Shown one piece after another: positions 1-13,397 of a stretch of DNA of 64,000 nucleotides. Positions within the stretch are counted from its first letter, which is position 1; each line of letters opens with the position of its first letter. Under the pieces are notes generated by a model. That model was not told the origin of the DNA. It did no database searches and saw only the letters and a program-made list of their open reading frames with translations. Origin of the DNA: Elysia chlorotica (Eukaryota > Mollusca > Gastropoda > Plakobranchidae); assembly GCA_003991915.1 (NCBI GenBank), contig RQTK01000079.1:157604-221603 (forward strand), written 5' to 3'. Made by a program: the position numbers and the translations under genes.

Positions 1-1866
1 GCATCGCATGTTATTGTAACAAAAGTTTCATAAACAAAATAATAAAATAGTTTCAGTGTATATACATGTATACTTTTTTTTCTTTGCAAGTAAGGAAGAG
101 GTGTGTTCTATTAGTAGTCTCTGCAATGCGTCTCCAAACCCAACTCCGTCCATAAAGAGGGTTGAGTATATATTTTTATATTTTTGCTCAATCACGTATG
201 GAGATAAAGCTATGTAGAGGGAACGCATTCTTATCAGTGGATTGAAATCGTCCAAGTGTCCAAGAAAGGAGGCGGGTGTAGTGGAATGCGAAGTGTCTTT
301 ATTGATGGCTGTTGTGAACATAGCCCGTGACGTCAGGGGTAGAGAAAAAAGACGAAGGGCCAAGGGAAAGAACCACTTCACGCTACAACAAAAGTTAGTA
401 CCGTTCATTTATGATTGTGGGAAGTGGATTCTGTTGTAAACTGAGTCAACACGCAAATCCCCACAGTCTTATTTTCGGTTTCCTTCACTTTCAATTATAA
501 AAGTTGATTTCTCTCTCCTTGTAAAGTTTGATACATCACTCTCAGCTCCATCCTCTGAAACACCATTTTCCCTTAATGCCAATCTTCCGCCCCCTGACCG
601 TGAGTTAGAAAATTTCGAGACCTAAGATATGGACAAATTTATCCTGGACGTGCACGACAAAAACAGTCTCTTGAAATGTAATTCCATGCTTTCTGTTTTG
701 CCGTGTTACAGGTATGTCATAGTAACGCAGATGAACATCCGCCACTTTGCTCCAGGCAGCTCGTTCCCGCAAGTTTCGACCCCTTGCCTAAGCATAGTGT
801 TCTTGGCTGCTTGCTTCAACGCCAAACTTACCTTAGAATCTTCTTTTAGATCTACATTTCATCGACGAATAAAATAAAATTCCAAATGTCTCTTCAGGTG
901 TTGGAATTCGCCTCTATAGCCCTACAGCTGTCAATTAGTGGGTTTATGCGTAGTTAAATAAGCTGAACGACCGCGTGATGTTTTAACGCTTTTAAATTAT
1001 ATGATTCCGATGATAATCAGTATAATGATCACATTTTTTTTGGAGGGGGGGATCTTGGTAAAGATCATCACAGTTTTGTTTTAAGGCTTTGGTGAATGAC
1101 CCACAGCCTTAATTTACTTGGCGAATGACAGAAAACAAAATTCTATAGGTAGGCCTACTAGGCTAAGAATTCAAGTGTACGTGCAATATTTTATAACTTA
1201 ACATTGTGGAGGATTATCCGTTGAAAACAGCACATTCCTTCTCACATATTTCAGTAGAGAGTTGTGCTCTTTTACAAGCAAGCCTCGGTTAATTGTGCTA
1301 TTTTTTCAGTGTATTGTATTTTTCATGTTAGGACAACTTGATTGAGCGAATTTTAGAAGTATCGTCTGTATTCGAATGATTTATTAAACGAATTTTTGTA
1401 ACATGTCGTAATCTTGTCTTTTTACTTCTACATGTAAATTCACCTTAAGCACTCGTCTAATCAACCTTTTTACATACCGCAGTAATTTCATAATTATTTT
1501 AACCAACGGACATAAAGGACTTTTATATTATATTTTAAGTACACACAATTTGAACTGTTATTTATTTTCATCATCACAAACCCCTGAACTATTTTGCTGT
1601 ATCTTGTTATACAAAAAGGTTGATAAGAGACATTATAGCAATTTAGCGTACAATAAATATTAATAAATATATAATCGAATTGGGGGGAAATGAAAAAAAA
1701 AGAGGACAAAACACAAAAACATCAAACATATAAAAAATTAATCATCGAAAACCACCATAACCTGGGCCTACATAATGTATATGAACATCATACCGTACGT
1801 ATTATACCTCTTTTTTAGTTCGCCCTATTAATTGTCTTATCGGATCCTGTTCCTTCAAGTGTATAT

Positions 1867-1910
1867 CTTGTCAGCACTGTACAAGGAAATCTTGTCAGCA
1901 CTGTACAACG
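1867..1910. repeat. Two-copy short tandem duplication
   Basis: The 20-mer atcttgtcagcactgtacaa occurs twice in direct orientation, with starts 24 bp apart. No function is apparent. Confidence 0.75.
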
Positions 1911-2924
1911 GAGAATATCATCAGTATACAAAGATGCGAGGATAAGATCATATCTTTGTGAGATTGTTTCGCAAACTGTGACTTAAAAAAAAATACGTGT
2001 GAATTGTTTATAACTTGATTGATCTTGAAATCGCATTTTGAACTTTCTGAAAGAAAGTTGAAGTATTTGGCACAGTAATCTGTTGTATCAAGGCCCTACA
2101 TAAGCTATTCTACAAGATTTAAAGAAAAATATTATTGCTATGAAGAAAATCAAATATGAAAAATAAGCTGTTTACTTCGGTGACTTGGCCTGCTTTTATG
2201 AAGGCTCGGTGCAACCACTCTAAGCATAGGGGAATCTTAAAGTCTCAATCGCACGCCTAGAGGTCTAAAGCCGCTATTTCAGGTCTATTGAATAGGTATT
2301 CATGCTTATCGCTTTGTCTATTGGATTAAAAAAATATATCATCAATACAGCCTGTAATAAAAGAAGGCGAGAGGTTGTTTAATCAACGTGATATGAAAGT
2401 CTTCCCTCGTTCGTATTTAAAACACCATTGAAGCGGGAAAAACGAAAGTAAATAAGATTATAAAGGTCTGGTTATTGAATTTTTAAAACTCAGAGTCAGG
2501 TTGATGTAGTATACATGTACCTCTAAAATAAGCATAGAAAGCTGCAAACTATTATGGAGTGCTGCAGTTTGAGAAAAAACGAAAAGGAGAGATACGCACT
2601 TGATGCTTAATATAAAACCCGGTTAAATTTACGTAAGTAAACTTTATTTCCCAACTCTTTCAAGGCTGCACTAACTGCACTGATCTTTATAAAGATGTGT
2701 TTGGGAATGAATCAAAGAAAATAAACTTGAATCAAATATAACGCTATTTGCATAAATAATTGCTCCTCAGTGATCATAATTTACCCCTAATCAATCGCCA
2801 CTGTGTAGGTTACTGTATATTTTTTAAAACATGACTGTATTCTTCATTTCTCTGTAGGGAGAGAGAGTTTCAGACCTAGAAATAAACGTTGGCATGAGGA
2901 AGGTTGGAGGTAGGCGGGACTTGG

Positions 2925-3085
2925 GTCTGGTTTGGTGGTTTCTCATCGTCCATCGTCAGCAAGTAGGCCATACCGCGAACGGGCTATTTCACGTATTTGC
3001 ACACAGAGACTAAGCAGGGATATCGGGACTAATGTCTCAGTCGGTCACATTACACTGACACCGGCTAAACCAGTAGGGGAAGAAA
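2925..3085 (-). repeat. Degenerate tRNA-derived SINE copy
   Basis: Read on the minus strand, it shares ordered blocks with the better copies at 32328 and 44361: the three-base-spaced 'aaaccagtaggg' block, the 'tctcagtcggtcacatt' block and the 'acgggc' block close to the tail. It is more diverged than those copies, so it is probably older. Boundaries are approximate. Confidence 0.55.
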
Positions 3086-4457
3086 TCCGACATTATACCT
3101 TTACCTGATCGTGGGATAAAAAGGTTTTAGGGAAACAAGAATATCATAGCAATCTGTTTGTTCCAGTTGAACAACTTCGAGTATCATATTGAGAGAGGCT
3201 TGGACGTTTTGCGTCTTTCGCTAAGACTATTTAAAGTTTGCCAAAATCAATAATAGCAGTATATCATATGTAGGTTGTCTTCCTTGAGTGGCTATGATGT
3301 ATATCCTTTTATTCATTTCTTTACAACCTAAAAAAAAAATAAAGAGTTCTATTGATTTGATGTGTTGCGTGTCCATTCAGTGCGCACCATTAGGGCCTGC
3401 ATCAATGGTAGGTGAATAGAGGAACAGCGACAGGGCAAAACAAAAGCACTATTCTTTCCAACAAATGAGAATCCTTTGATTCATTGTAGAGGGGGACAGA
3501 GAAGGCATTTTTGTCATTGATAGTGTTATGCAATGTGGAACTGTTGACGTCAAAGATCGCCATAACTTGATTCTGAAGTTTGACACTTCTGTAGATTGCT
3601 TACGACAACAAATATTATGTGGAATGCAATTAAAGAGAACACAAAACTTAAAACAAAAGTTTAACTAACTGGCATATTAATTTGTATCACCTCTAAAAGC
3701 TATGGCGGCAATGCATGGATATGTGATCGTTCGTTTCGGCTTTAAAATCCGCTTTAATACTTATATATTTTTCGTTGGTGGTTTGGTTTTGGTGGTGTTA
3801 TTATTGTTTTTTTGTTTTTTTTTTTCTTTCTTTTTTGCTGTTATTGTTGTTGTTTTGATCTAGCAAAGTCAGTTTCAAACATGTGTTTTGTTGCCGTTCA
3901 AACCTATAGTATTTTTTTCATAAGAAAGTAAATTCTTAGATTCTTAGATTCACTTTATATTATGTAAACCTGTTTCTTTTGAAAAGAAACATTTAGCTTT
4001 CAGACAATTATCGGCAGTCCACCACTATCGCTTATTGTAAAATGTCGACTAAATTTATCTTGAACTGTGTATTGTTCATTGGGTCCTCCTGTCCTAGCGA
4101 TACCCTGCTATTTGATAATATGTGACTTTACCTGCAGTTGACAGTTTGACACCCATTTTATGATCGGTCCCGGGTCGCACCTTATCAAGCTCCGATAAAA
4201 TTTCCGTCTGACCACCAGGAAATTCGCCATGTCCAACTGAAAGTCATACTGAACTGGTAATTTGTGTCGAGAAGGGACTGGGTCAAACCAGGCCACACCC
4301 GTTTAAGCCAATGACTGTGATCCCAGGGTTATTTTCGGACAAGCTATGGTAAAGAGATAAGTACCTGAATAAGTAACATTCATCAAAATGAAAGTGATAA
4401 AAAGTTCCCATTCTTGCTGTAAACGCCTCAACAAACAACTTTGGACGTTTTTCCATC

Positions 4458-5060
4458 TACATAGCCACTGGCGTTTCTCCACATAGCTTATGACATCCCT
4501 CCACTTTACGGTGGCACTGGGGTAGAACATCGGTTTCCGACGCAAAAGGTCTCATGGTATCCCCGCCCTGTTTCGTGTGTGTCAGTACATAATATTGTCA
4601 GACGTCAGTCTTGGGGTCCGTCCACAATATAGCCTATATATTGCTGATGTTGGACATTAAACCAACTCAACCCCCTTCCCCTCCACTAAACAACACTGAC
4701 GCTTCTCCACATAGCTAATGACATCCCTCCACATAAATGACACTTCTCCACATAGCCAATGACGTTCCTCCACATAACAACATTGACGCTTCTCCACATA
4801 GATAATGACATCCCTCCACATAACAACGGATACTTCTCCCGATAACTAATGATATCCCTCCACATAACAAAACTAACGCTTCTCGTTGTAACTTATGACT
4901 TCCCTCCACATAACAACACTAACGCTTCTCCATATAGCTATTAAATTCTCACTACATAGCCACTGGCGCTTCTCCACAAAGCTTATGACCGCCCTCTATA
5001 TAATAATTGACGCATCTAAAAATACAACACTGAAGCTTTTCCACTAATCCTCTGGCGCTC
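4458..5060. repeat. Minisatellite, unit about 45 bp, interrupted by a SINE
   Basis: Units containing 'cttctccacatagctaatg' and 'acatccctccacataac' recur with start-to-start spacings of roughly 41-48 bp from 4701 to about 4980. A first partial unit lies at 4458-4500, before the SINE at 4509-4671. The units are diverged and degrade toward 5060. Partial open frames across it are repeat artefacts and not genes. Confidence 0.8.
4509..4671 (+). repeat. tRNA-derived SINE with internal deletion
   Basis: The head ('gggtagaacatcg', 'ccgacgcaaaagg') and the tail ('ccgtccacaatatagcctat', 'ttggacattaaaccaactca') match the fuller copy at 32328-32573. The middle, including the B-box-like 'gagttcgaatcc', is missing between 'aaaagg' and 'tctcatggtat'. 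The deletion is about 80 bases relative to the full copy. It is inserted within the surrounding minisatellite. Confidence 0.8.
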
Positions 5061-8000
5061 CTTCATAGTGCTGCAGACACCTTTACACACAACCAAACGC
5101 TCTTCTTTACATAGAGGTTCCTCTACAACTCTGTAGATGTTTCTCTATTATACGTAGATCTTTCTCCTCGTGCTCGTCGCAAGAAGAGGTCCATCAAATG
5201 GTCACCGACACTTGTCCAGATAGCCGCACGTGTTTCTCCAAGCCCCACAAACATGCCACACCAAGAGATACAGGTTTTTATTTTAAGGATTCTCACTGCC
5301 ATAAATGACACACCGAATATATCTCCTGCTATTTAAATGAAATATAAAGATATATATGTTAACAGAAAATCATATATGTAAGTAGTCTGTGGTGACCAAT
5401 AATATGCAATGATAGACTGTGAAGTTTGTTATGTAGATATTCTTTGCGACACCGTTATCCAATCAATCACTATCGTAATAAAAGCGTCATTTAAATTGTT
5501 GGCAGGAGTCATTATTTAAAACAGCCAGTGTGAATCTAAACCGCTTCAGTCTTGATGTGTGGCGCATGTAGGCCTACAACAAAAGTGGTGTTTGACTGTT
5601 TTGACTCCCAGTCGCCAACGTTTTCTGGCATCCTCCCAAAGTCCGTGTCAGTGTGAATGTCGAGCGCTAGAGTGTGGAGCTAAACAACATCACGTGTTCG
5701 CTCACTGCAGTTTTATGACCCCCAGACACTATTCACAAATACCTTGTTGTTATTTACAGCCATGCATATCTGGTAAAGAATTCTCAAACACAACCAGGCA
5801 ACTTCCTCTCACAGCAGTGAGTCATAAAGGTGTGCATACGCGTTGGCCACCCCAGTTCGGTTAAGTAAAATTAATGTAATGAGCAGCTACATGTATTTAA
5901 TTTTCGTTGCTTGGCTTGATATGAAGACTGTTGTTGATTCGGCAATGTTTTATGTAAAACTATTTGGGTATACATATCTCAGCTCATCAATTGGCTGGAT
6001 GTATTGTGCGTTATATAGTGGGTTTATGGAATGGTTGGCAGATTGATTGATTAATGGGTTGGTTGATTCTATTTCTTTATAATTGTTAGAAATAAGTCGA
6101 TCTTAGATTTTCTTATTATTTTACTGGTTATCCAAATGGTTCGTTGGGCGTTGCAGTAGATGGGTGTTTCAATTCATTTTAGATAATAATAATTCTTTGA
6201 TTGGTTTCATGAAACCTATGAGTTACTCATTGGTAGCATATGATATTATTGATTGAATGATTGGTGACATCGTTATAACCCACTAATGCGCTTATTTTCT
6301 TCCATATGTACATTTTCGAATGTACGTGTCAGATCTACGGCCTCACCATATCTTTCAGACTAGCTCCAGTCTTTTACTGGTGGTATAGTTTCCTCAAATT
6401 ACTCATTGGAATGTACTAATCTTGTTTTCTCGGGTTGATTTCCAGCCTTCCAATAAAAAAGACACGCAGAAAGTCCATCAAAGTGCTCTACATATATGGG
6501 ACAAGCCCATAAGAAGGCCGGAAATATAGATTATGTACAAGAATGTAGAAGAAACCCATAACGTAGTGGGGGGTAGACTGCAGGTAGAGAAAAACCACTG
6601 AAGGAGTAGACAATAAGTAAACTACAAAGAGCAACTTTACAAACCAAACAATATGAATGATATTTCAGCTTTACGTTATCGAGCAAAATATTTGTTTTTC
6701 ACATTCTTACTCTTGATTATATTGAAACGTAGGGGAAAAAACGCTTCATAGGTATTGTGTTCCTTTTTTCGAGTCATTACATACAATAAGGGTGAGCATT
6801 TGCCTAGAGAAATGCCGTGGTTCTCTGAGAACCTGCATGCTGTACAGTAAGGTTCATCGACCACCGCCTGGTCAAACGCCTGCAGATTGTTGATGAAAAA
6901 GCAAATATTTCAGAGTTGATCTTGCATTTTGAATATCTTCAAAGACAGATATCAGAGTTTGGTCTGATTGCACCTGCCAATAAGTCTACAAGTCGTAGAC
7001 GATCGTCTCAAAGTTAACGCTCGCTCTCTCCTTTGCTTCCGTCGATTATTTGATTACTTAAAGCTCTCTAAGTGAAGCTCAGCAACTCGCCTGCTCGGCC
7101 CGCGCGCACCTCGACGCCAGCCGGTGAACAGAGTGGGGTGGGTTCAGCAAACACTGCCCAGATAGAAATCAAGACTCGCTTACTGATCGCTCCGATCACT
7201 TACAGCAACATAAAAGCGACCTCTCAGGCATGAGGACGGAGCGACCGAGTAAATCGCCTTGTCATTTCTACTTCAAGCTGTGCGATTCTAGAAACCGGTG
7301 AGATTACTTGCTGTGCGGCACCGTTAGTTAAACCCTCACTAAAACGCGCTTGAGGAAGTTAGGGCTAAAGTTCTTGTAACTTGGAGGTAAAGATTTGGTT
7401 TTTTTAAAAAAAGTAAGTTTTACAAACTAACAAAAATTAAATCCATTATATTGACAGGAATGTGGCAAAACAAGTGGATAATAAGAGCCAATCACTTAAT
7501 TTAAAAAAAGTATGGAGTATGCAAGAGTCGTCCAGTGAAGTGAAAATAAATTAATTGTATATGCATTAGAGGAAGCAATTCCAGAAACAGGTAGGAGTTG
7601 TAAACGATTATTAATTTACTTGTTACCTTTTCATATTCCAGCGCATTATAATGCTCTTTGAGTATACCATATGGATCTCTTATGAAAAGGTGCATTATGA
7701 TTGGCAGTGAAATAATCGGACAGAAATGGTTGTCTAGAAAAGTATTTTAATATTTTACAGGTCTTTATCAAAAGTGTAAGAAATTTGAAACTGACACCCA
7801 TATACAATTGCGGCTAAACGATAATTATGAGGAAAGCTACGGCGGTATATTAGACTGAGGTTTTATCCACCCAAGTAACCATTAGCTTTTAAGTCACAGC
7901 AACGGAAAAATGTAGGAAAAATACCCCTTTCCCTTCTGGTCGGTTTCGGCTTGATATATGGGGAGACGTTAATCTTGGGTTAGGATATCTTTACCTAAAT

Positions 8001-8240
8001 AGATCATGTAGGGTTTCCGTCGGGTAAACGGTTATTATAATTATTGGCGTGTGTGTTGGAACATTTATTTGAAACCTGCAAGTCAAGATCATGCTGAAAA
8101 CGAGGCACACAATAATTTTTATTGATAAAAATAATGGAAAAAATTCCAGTTGTATACTATGTCAGAATCTTCTGAAAGAAAAAAACAATAGTCAGGGAAT
8201 GTATTATGTCCTTCAGTTTACCCTAAAAAATGCAATACTG
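5061..8240. other. Non-coding stretch, no supported gene
   Basis: No exon could be supported. A GC-richer patch at about 7080-7310 is listed separately as a possible promoter or leader. The remainder is AT-rich single-copy-looking sequence. Confidence 0.55.
7080..7307 (+). promoter_or_regulatory. Possible promoter / non-coding first exon (weak)
   Basis: This patch is GC- and CpG-richer than its surroundings. It contains a TATA-like 'cataaaag' near 7210, and a good splice donor (gtgaga) follows 'gaaaccg' at 7307. It lies on the plus strand, about 6 kb upstream of the first recognised ankyrin-gene exon. That exon begins with an acceptor (tgtgtag) immediately 5' of its ATG, so an upstream leader exon is expected somewhere. 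The link to that gene is inference. Confidence 0.2.
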
Positions 8241-8245
8241 AGACG

Positions 8246-8320
8246 TGGGCGCCAGGTGAGATTCGAATCGCGGATCTCCTGCCTGTCATTCCAGAGCTCT
8301 GACCAAAAGAACTTATCTAT
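8246..8320 (-). repeat. tRNA-derived repeat fragment
   Basis: On the minus strand an A-box-like 'ttggtcagagctctgg' is followed by a B-box-like 'gcgattcgaatctc', spaced as in a tRNA, but no clean cloverleaf closes. This is most likely a SINE head rather than a functional tRNA gene. Confidence 0.45.
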
Positions 8321-8379
8321 CGCCCCTGGTGGTAAAGGAACGTACCATTCAGTCAGTAATTCTGTGAGTTGACCCTGAG

Positions 8380-8560
8380 CCGGCCCTGCTCTAATCTCTA
8401 GCCGCTAACGGCCGGTCAGGCACGCGCGATCGCCCACAGAGCGGCGCACAATGGGAAGGGTACAGACCGCCTGCTAATCTCTAATCCGGCACGGCACATG
8501 AGCTCTGACAATGGCTGATATAAGCGTCGCGAGCGTAACCGAACCGGGCTGGAATTATCG
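8380..8560. other. GC/CpG-rich patch, function unknown
   Basis: A locally GC-rich stretch with many CG dinucleotides in an otherwise AT-rich region, and a short imperfect internal repeat ('ctgctaatctcta' resembling 'ctgctctaatctcta'). It has no open frame of note. It could be a promoter-associated CpG-rich segment or part of a repeat. Confidence 0.3.
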
Positions 8561-10359
8561 AGTATCATACAAAGAAGGGTCACCTACGAGGTCTTCAATG
8601 CTAAGGTTAAATCAGGGCAGGGCGGGCCGGGATGAGTGAGGGGCAGTGCCACTATACATACCATCGTGTGAGTCCAATAGGCAGATCTATACTCAAGTTG
8701 ACAGCGACACAGTTTCTATGCACGTAACTTAAAGATATGATAAGTCAGTTCTGTACAGGTAAAACTAGAAGACAGTAAATAAAATAGAAACATTTAGAAC
8801 TAAATATCGACAAGTTCAGGTCCGGCGGTGCCAATATCGACAAACTATTATGGCATAGATAGAATGATCCTCAGTTGACCAAAGTTGCTTTAGAATTTTT
8901 ATTTTTCAGGTTCACAAATATTCATAGCTGATAATATAATCCAGTTATGTACAACTACATACTGAGAGCGCCGGCAATATAATTTAAAGAAGGGGGCGTT
9001 GCATTTAGATCGCTGTACTATTCAAGTCACGCGCGCTTTTCTTCTTCTTTTGTGTCATTTCTGTTATTTGCTCGACACCGACCAAATCAAACCATCAAAG
9101 AAGTTGATAGTAATTGCCTGGTATGGGCCTTTTCCACACAGTCGAACGGCGGTGTGTCCAGCAAGATCTATAGTCTGTGTTATTGATTTCCACCGCCCCC
9201 CCCCCCCGCTCTAGCTAGAGCGGAGCTGGCTGGGCTCAACGTCGTAGGGTTCCGTCCCTGGTGACTTTCGAAGGACAATGGGCGATAGAAAACGTCCCAT
9301 TCAATCCTTTCGCTATTTATGACAAACCAACTAGCTTTAGCTTACTACACCGCCGGTTGGAGAACTTAAGTCAAGGTTAGCTAAACTTTGGCATGAAGTC
9401 TTATACGAGCGAGGAACATGGAGAAGGTGATATTGTGATACAGACGGTCTGCGTTTCGGTCCTTAAGTTATTAACATGGTTGATGTGCGTCGATTCGTAT
9501 TTGTTATGAGCTGAATCATAATAACTATGGTTATAGGATGATGGTAATTACTATTATAGTTGTCAGGTGGCTTATTTTGGGAGTTCTTTAATCTTTCATT
9601 TTCAAGAAAGTTCTGTACTCGGTATTGATTATCTCAGAAACATCCAGTATGAACTATGGTTAAAGAAGTAGTCATGTATCCACAAATTGTAAAAAAATTA
9701 CTTCGGGATATGAATGTCTTGGTGTAGGTTTCAATTAGGCAAATCCTAAACGCTCTGTTTGGTATCAGGCAGCAATGGCTGATTGTTTGCCATACACGGG
9801 TTCATTCCATCATGTTGATAGACTTGAGTTTGATTTTTTTTAAATATCCCTTATCTAGTCATTACCAAGACGAAATAACAGATCTTTTTTTTACTCTGGA
9901 GCAATGAAACCTTTCGGAATCCTACTTTTCCCCAGGCGTACGAGAGGAAGGGATTATTGGCAACAAAAGAACAGAAGGCTCGTCAGTAGGTATATTTGAT
10001 ATGGAAAGCTGCTGCTGCTACTATAAAACAATCTTTGAACGAAGAAAATCAAACACTCTTTTGGCCTAACGTCTCTCAGCTCTTAAGAAAGTTCCTATAC
10101 GGCGACGGGTACTGCTCCTGTAGTACAGTACTTGATCATTTTTATTCGAACGATCAGGACTAATTAACTCCAGTCAAATCGCGGCCGCTGAGATAAAGTG
10201 CACCTTGCTTGTCTGCGCCTGTCCATATAGATCTGCAAGCCTCACAGTCACACGGTCATGTTTAGCCTCCACAGCCTTTCCAAACAAACCCTCATAAGTT
10301 GACAACATAGTAAAATAAGTCCTACAACATCAGATCAGTAATGCAATGTTCAGACATGT

Positions 10360-10360
<1 letters not shown>

Positions 10361-10424
<64 letters not shown>

Positions 10425-10462
10425 GAGAGAGAGTCAGAGAGAAACGGAGAGAGACAGAGAGA
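10361..10462. repeat. (GA)n microsatellite
   Basis: A near-perfect GA dinucleotide run to about 10416, then an interrupted GA-rich tail. Arg-Glu repeat open frames across it are artefacts. Confidence 0.95.
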
Positions 10463-10996
10463 TGCCGACAATCATACACAAAAACCGGAGAAAAACTCTT
10501 TTATGAGTCCCAATTTCAACTGACATCATCCAACATAATAGTGCTTAAAATTTCCGTTTATTTTTTCTTCATAAATAAGTAAAACTAATCCATTGAAAAG
10601 TACTCTTCTCTAAGGGTATGTCAATAACTATAATTTTTTATAATCTATTCTTCGGTTCGCTGTTGACATTCAAAAATCGAATAAAACTCACTTCATTACA
10701 ATTTCAATAACCATAAAAGAGGCTGAGATTTCGTATTCAGTAATAGGCATGAAGGAGAATGCCGTATTCAAGAAGCCATAAAAAATAATGAAGTTTTCCT
10801 ATTGAACCCTACGATCTAAAATAAAATGTATTGTTTCTTAATCAACAACGTATGTGCCAGTTCAAGGCGTCTACATGTATTGGGACAATCGAAGCCAGTG
10901 AGACGGTGAGACCCTGCAGGTGTGGACTGCTAATCAATGTCGTTCAGGTTTATAGAACTATGACCAAATACAGCGGCATGCGTATTTATATTTTTA

Positions 10997-10997
<1 letters not shown>

Positions 10998-11060
<63 letters not shown>

Positions 11061-11061
11061 G
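10998..11061. repeat. (GTT)n microsatellite
   Basis: A perfect trinucleotide run of about 21 units. Poly-Leu translation across it is an artefact. Confidence 0.95.
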
Positions 11062-13143
11062 ATATTTCCGAACAAAGTCGCTTATAACAAAAAATATCTT
11101 TCTGGAATGATTAATCTTGATATTTTAATGTTATAATATTGCTCCTTTTTTCAAGTCAACTTAAGACCTGCTCTAAACTATGGTTCAATATTTCGAACGC
11201 TCTTTTTGCCTGTTTTTGTGTACACTTCTATTTTGGCTTAAGTCAAATACATTGTAGTATTTTAAGGAGACAATAATCATTGTATCACTGAACATGCCAA
11301 TGTGGAGACATTTAGAGGTCAGAATAAAATCATGATTTGAAACGTCACAGTCATATCTTCTTTTGAGGCTTAATCTAGTCTTCGTGTAATTTTTCTTCTC
11401 TTCAAAAGTAAAAGAAAAATTAAGAGCGAGAACCAAAACCAAAAAAAAGAGAAGATTTTGACCTGTCTAAAACTTTGTAAACAATAATTACAAATAAGTA
11501 TTTAAATTGTGAAAAGAAAGTATACATATCACGCATGAATCAAGTAAAAAATTTAAAATGAAAAACATGACAAGATTCGGTTTTACTGACAGTCACTTAT
11601 GCCCCATAAATCGCACACTCAAGTGATTTCTATGCGACTGTAAGAAAAGGTGTCTTGACCCCATCTATCAATATTGAAGTCTGAGCGACGTATGTAACAG
11701 ATTTCTAGATATATGGGAAAGGGTTGTATTTTTTTCTGTATATCTGCCTAGGTTTCTCACTGTCTGTCTGTCTAGCTGTCTATGTCTGTGTCAAATAGTG
11801 TATACCAGTATGTTTGGAATTATTTTTACTAGCTTTTGACTCTATCCATCAGCAATAAGAAGAATATGATAATTCAAGATCAAAATTTATAATCGGCTCG
11901 GTTTACAAATAGCGCGCGGAATGTTCACAATTGAAATGTACTAAATGACGTGTACATTCTTTTCCCTTTTCAATAATACATCCACAATAGTGAAACTTTC
12001 ACAAACGTTTTGCAGGGCGAAGGCTAAGGCTGCAATTATGGTAGAAAACAAACAAAAAACAAAAGAAAACAAAAAACTCAAACGAACAGAAAAATAAGAG
12101 AAAAAAAATCATGCACTTTATGAGGTTGGGCTCTTTATAGAGCGCCCGCGGAGCGTACATTGCGAATATAAGAGTACGAAGCACTCGATGAGTGCGCCTT
12201 TGGTGCCGATGATTAGTGAAATAAAATACGTCTAAAGAGGTTTTGGAAAATCGATAGTGAGTTTACTAAAGTAAAGCACCGGAAGGTGGTCGTTCTATAG
12301 GTTAAGAGCAATTTAGAGGTACAAAATACACGCCCAGCTTTTGTAAGGTTTGTGGGAAAAGCTCACAGTCGATATAACGTCCCGCAATCATAATGCGGCA
12401 ATATTTAAAGCGTCTCCAGAAGGGTTTCAAAAGATATAATTATACTTGTGTACATAAAAAATAATATGGTGTGATTGCTGTTCATGCCAGCGACGTCCGG
12501 TGCCAGTCAGGGTTCCAGACCTTAAATGGTGGCGGTTTTAGCACTTAATTGGTAATGTGATCTCTCAGATGAATTGTTCAACATTACATTCAATACCATA
12601 ATAGCATGAATTCCCACATGCTTCGTTTGCCGTCGCTCTAGACAAAGCTGGCCACTTGTGTCTTCGAGAGACTTCACCTATGATAATTATCTTAGACATA
12701 AAGAAAATCGACAGACGGCGACACAACAGGGAGTATTTTTGTGGCGAAGTCATATGGTTCGGCATTAATGTTGTTGATTGACAATGCCCTCGTGTTTTTC
12801 AATATTTATAAGTCTGTGAGGGTTTTTAGTGCTCTTTGTACAAGATGACTGTTAAATGTTAGGCCTGCACGAAAAATCAGTTGGTGGGATTCTGGAATCA
12901 GACAGAAGCTTGCGGCCATAATAGTATTTGATTCCCGTCTCACTACACAAATCCATTTTGACCTGACAAATTTCAAGAAGCTGTTTCAAGTTTTAATTTT
13001 TTTAATACACATTAATATTTTTTCACCCAGCCATTAATAAGTGAACATTTTGTAATAAGTATGGAAAGTAGACTTTTGGTGTTAAATCCTCTCAGCCAAT
13101 GGTTTTAGCCTGGGTTTTGTTTTAACTGTTTGTGTAGTTTGGC

Positions 13144-13397
13144 ATGCACCGACACTGGACGGCCCAGGAGGAGGAGTCCTCTCGCCTCATTGACCTGGTC
13201 CTCTACGGTCAGGACGAGGACCTCGTGAGGCACCTGGCTCAACTTCCGCACGAGAGCCGGAGGACAAGCATCACACATCTAGGCAAGGACGGCAACTCAG
13301 CCCTCCATTTCGCAGCAATGAGAGAGAGGTTAGGCGGACTCTCCGCTATGATGGATGCAAACGTTGACGTTGGCATCCGCAATGGAAGTGGAGAAAG
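13144..13397 (+). CDS. Ankyrin gene exon 1 (first recognised coding exon)
   Basis: The acceptor 'tgtttgtgtag' lies just before 'TTTGGC ATG'; the donor is AAG|gtaacc, leaving phase 2. It encodes the N-terminal lead (MHRHWTAQEEESSRLIDLVL) and ankyrin repeat 1, with 'GNSALHFAA' as its core. Confidence 0.8.

Larger units (their letters stand above)
1..4450. other. Non-coding stretch, no supported gene
   Basis: All reading frames are short and AT-driven, and I see no exon with convincing splice sites. The contents are poly-T/poly-A runs, a 24-bp-period two-copy duplication at 1867-1910 and a degenerate SINE near 2925-3085 (listed separately). Confidence 0.6.
8561..13130. other. Non-coding stretch upstream of the ankyrin gene
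   Basis: No supported exon. It contains a (GA)n tract at 10361 and a (GTT)n tract at 10998 (listed separately). This is intergenic or 5' intron sequence of the ankyrin gene, whose true transcription start is not identified. Confidence 0.5.

Noticed and set aside
4690-5060. CRISPR-like array of short spaced repeats
   Set aside because: Units are contiguous diverged tandem copies without unique spacers, in a eukaryotic intergenic region. It is a minisatellite.
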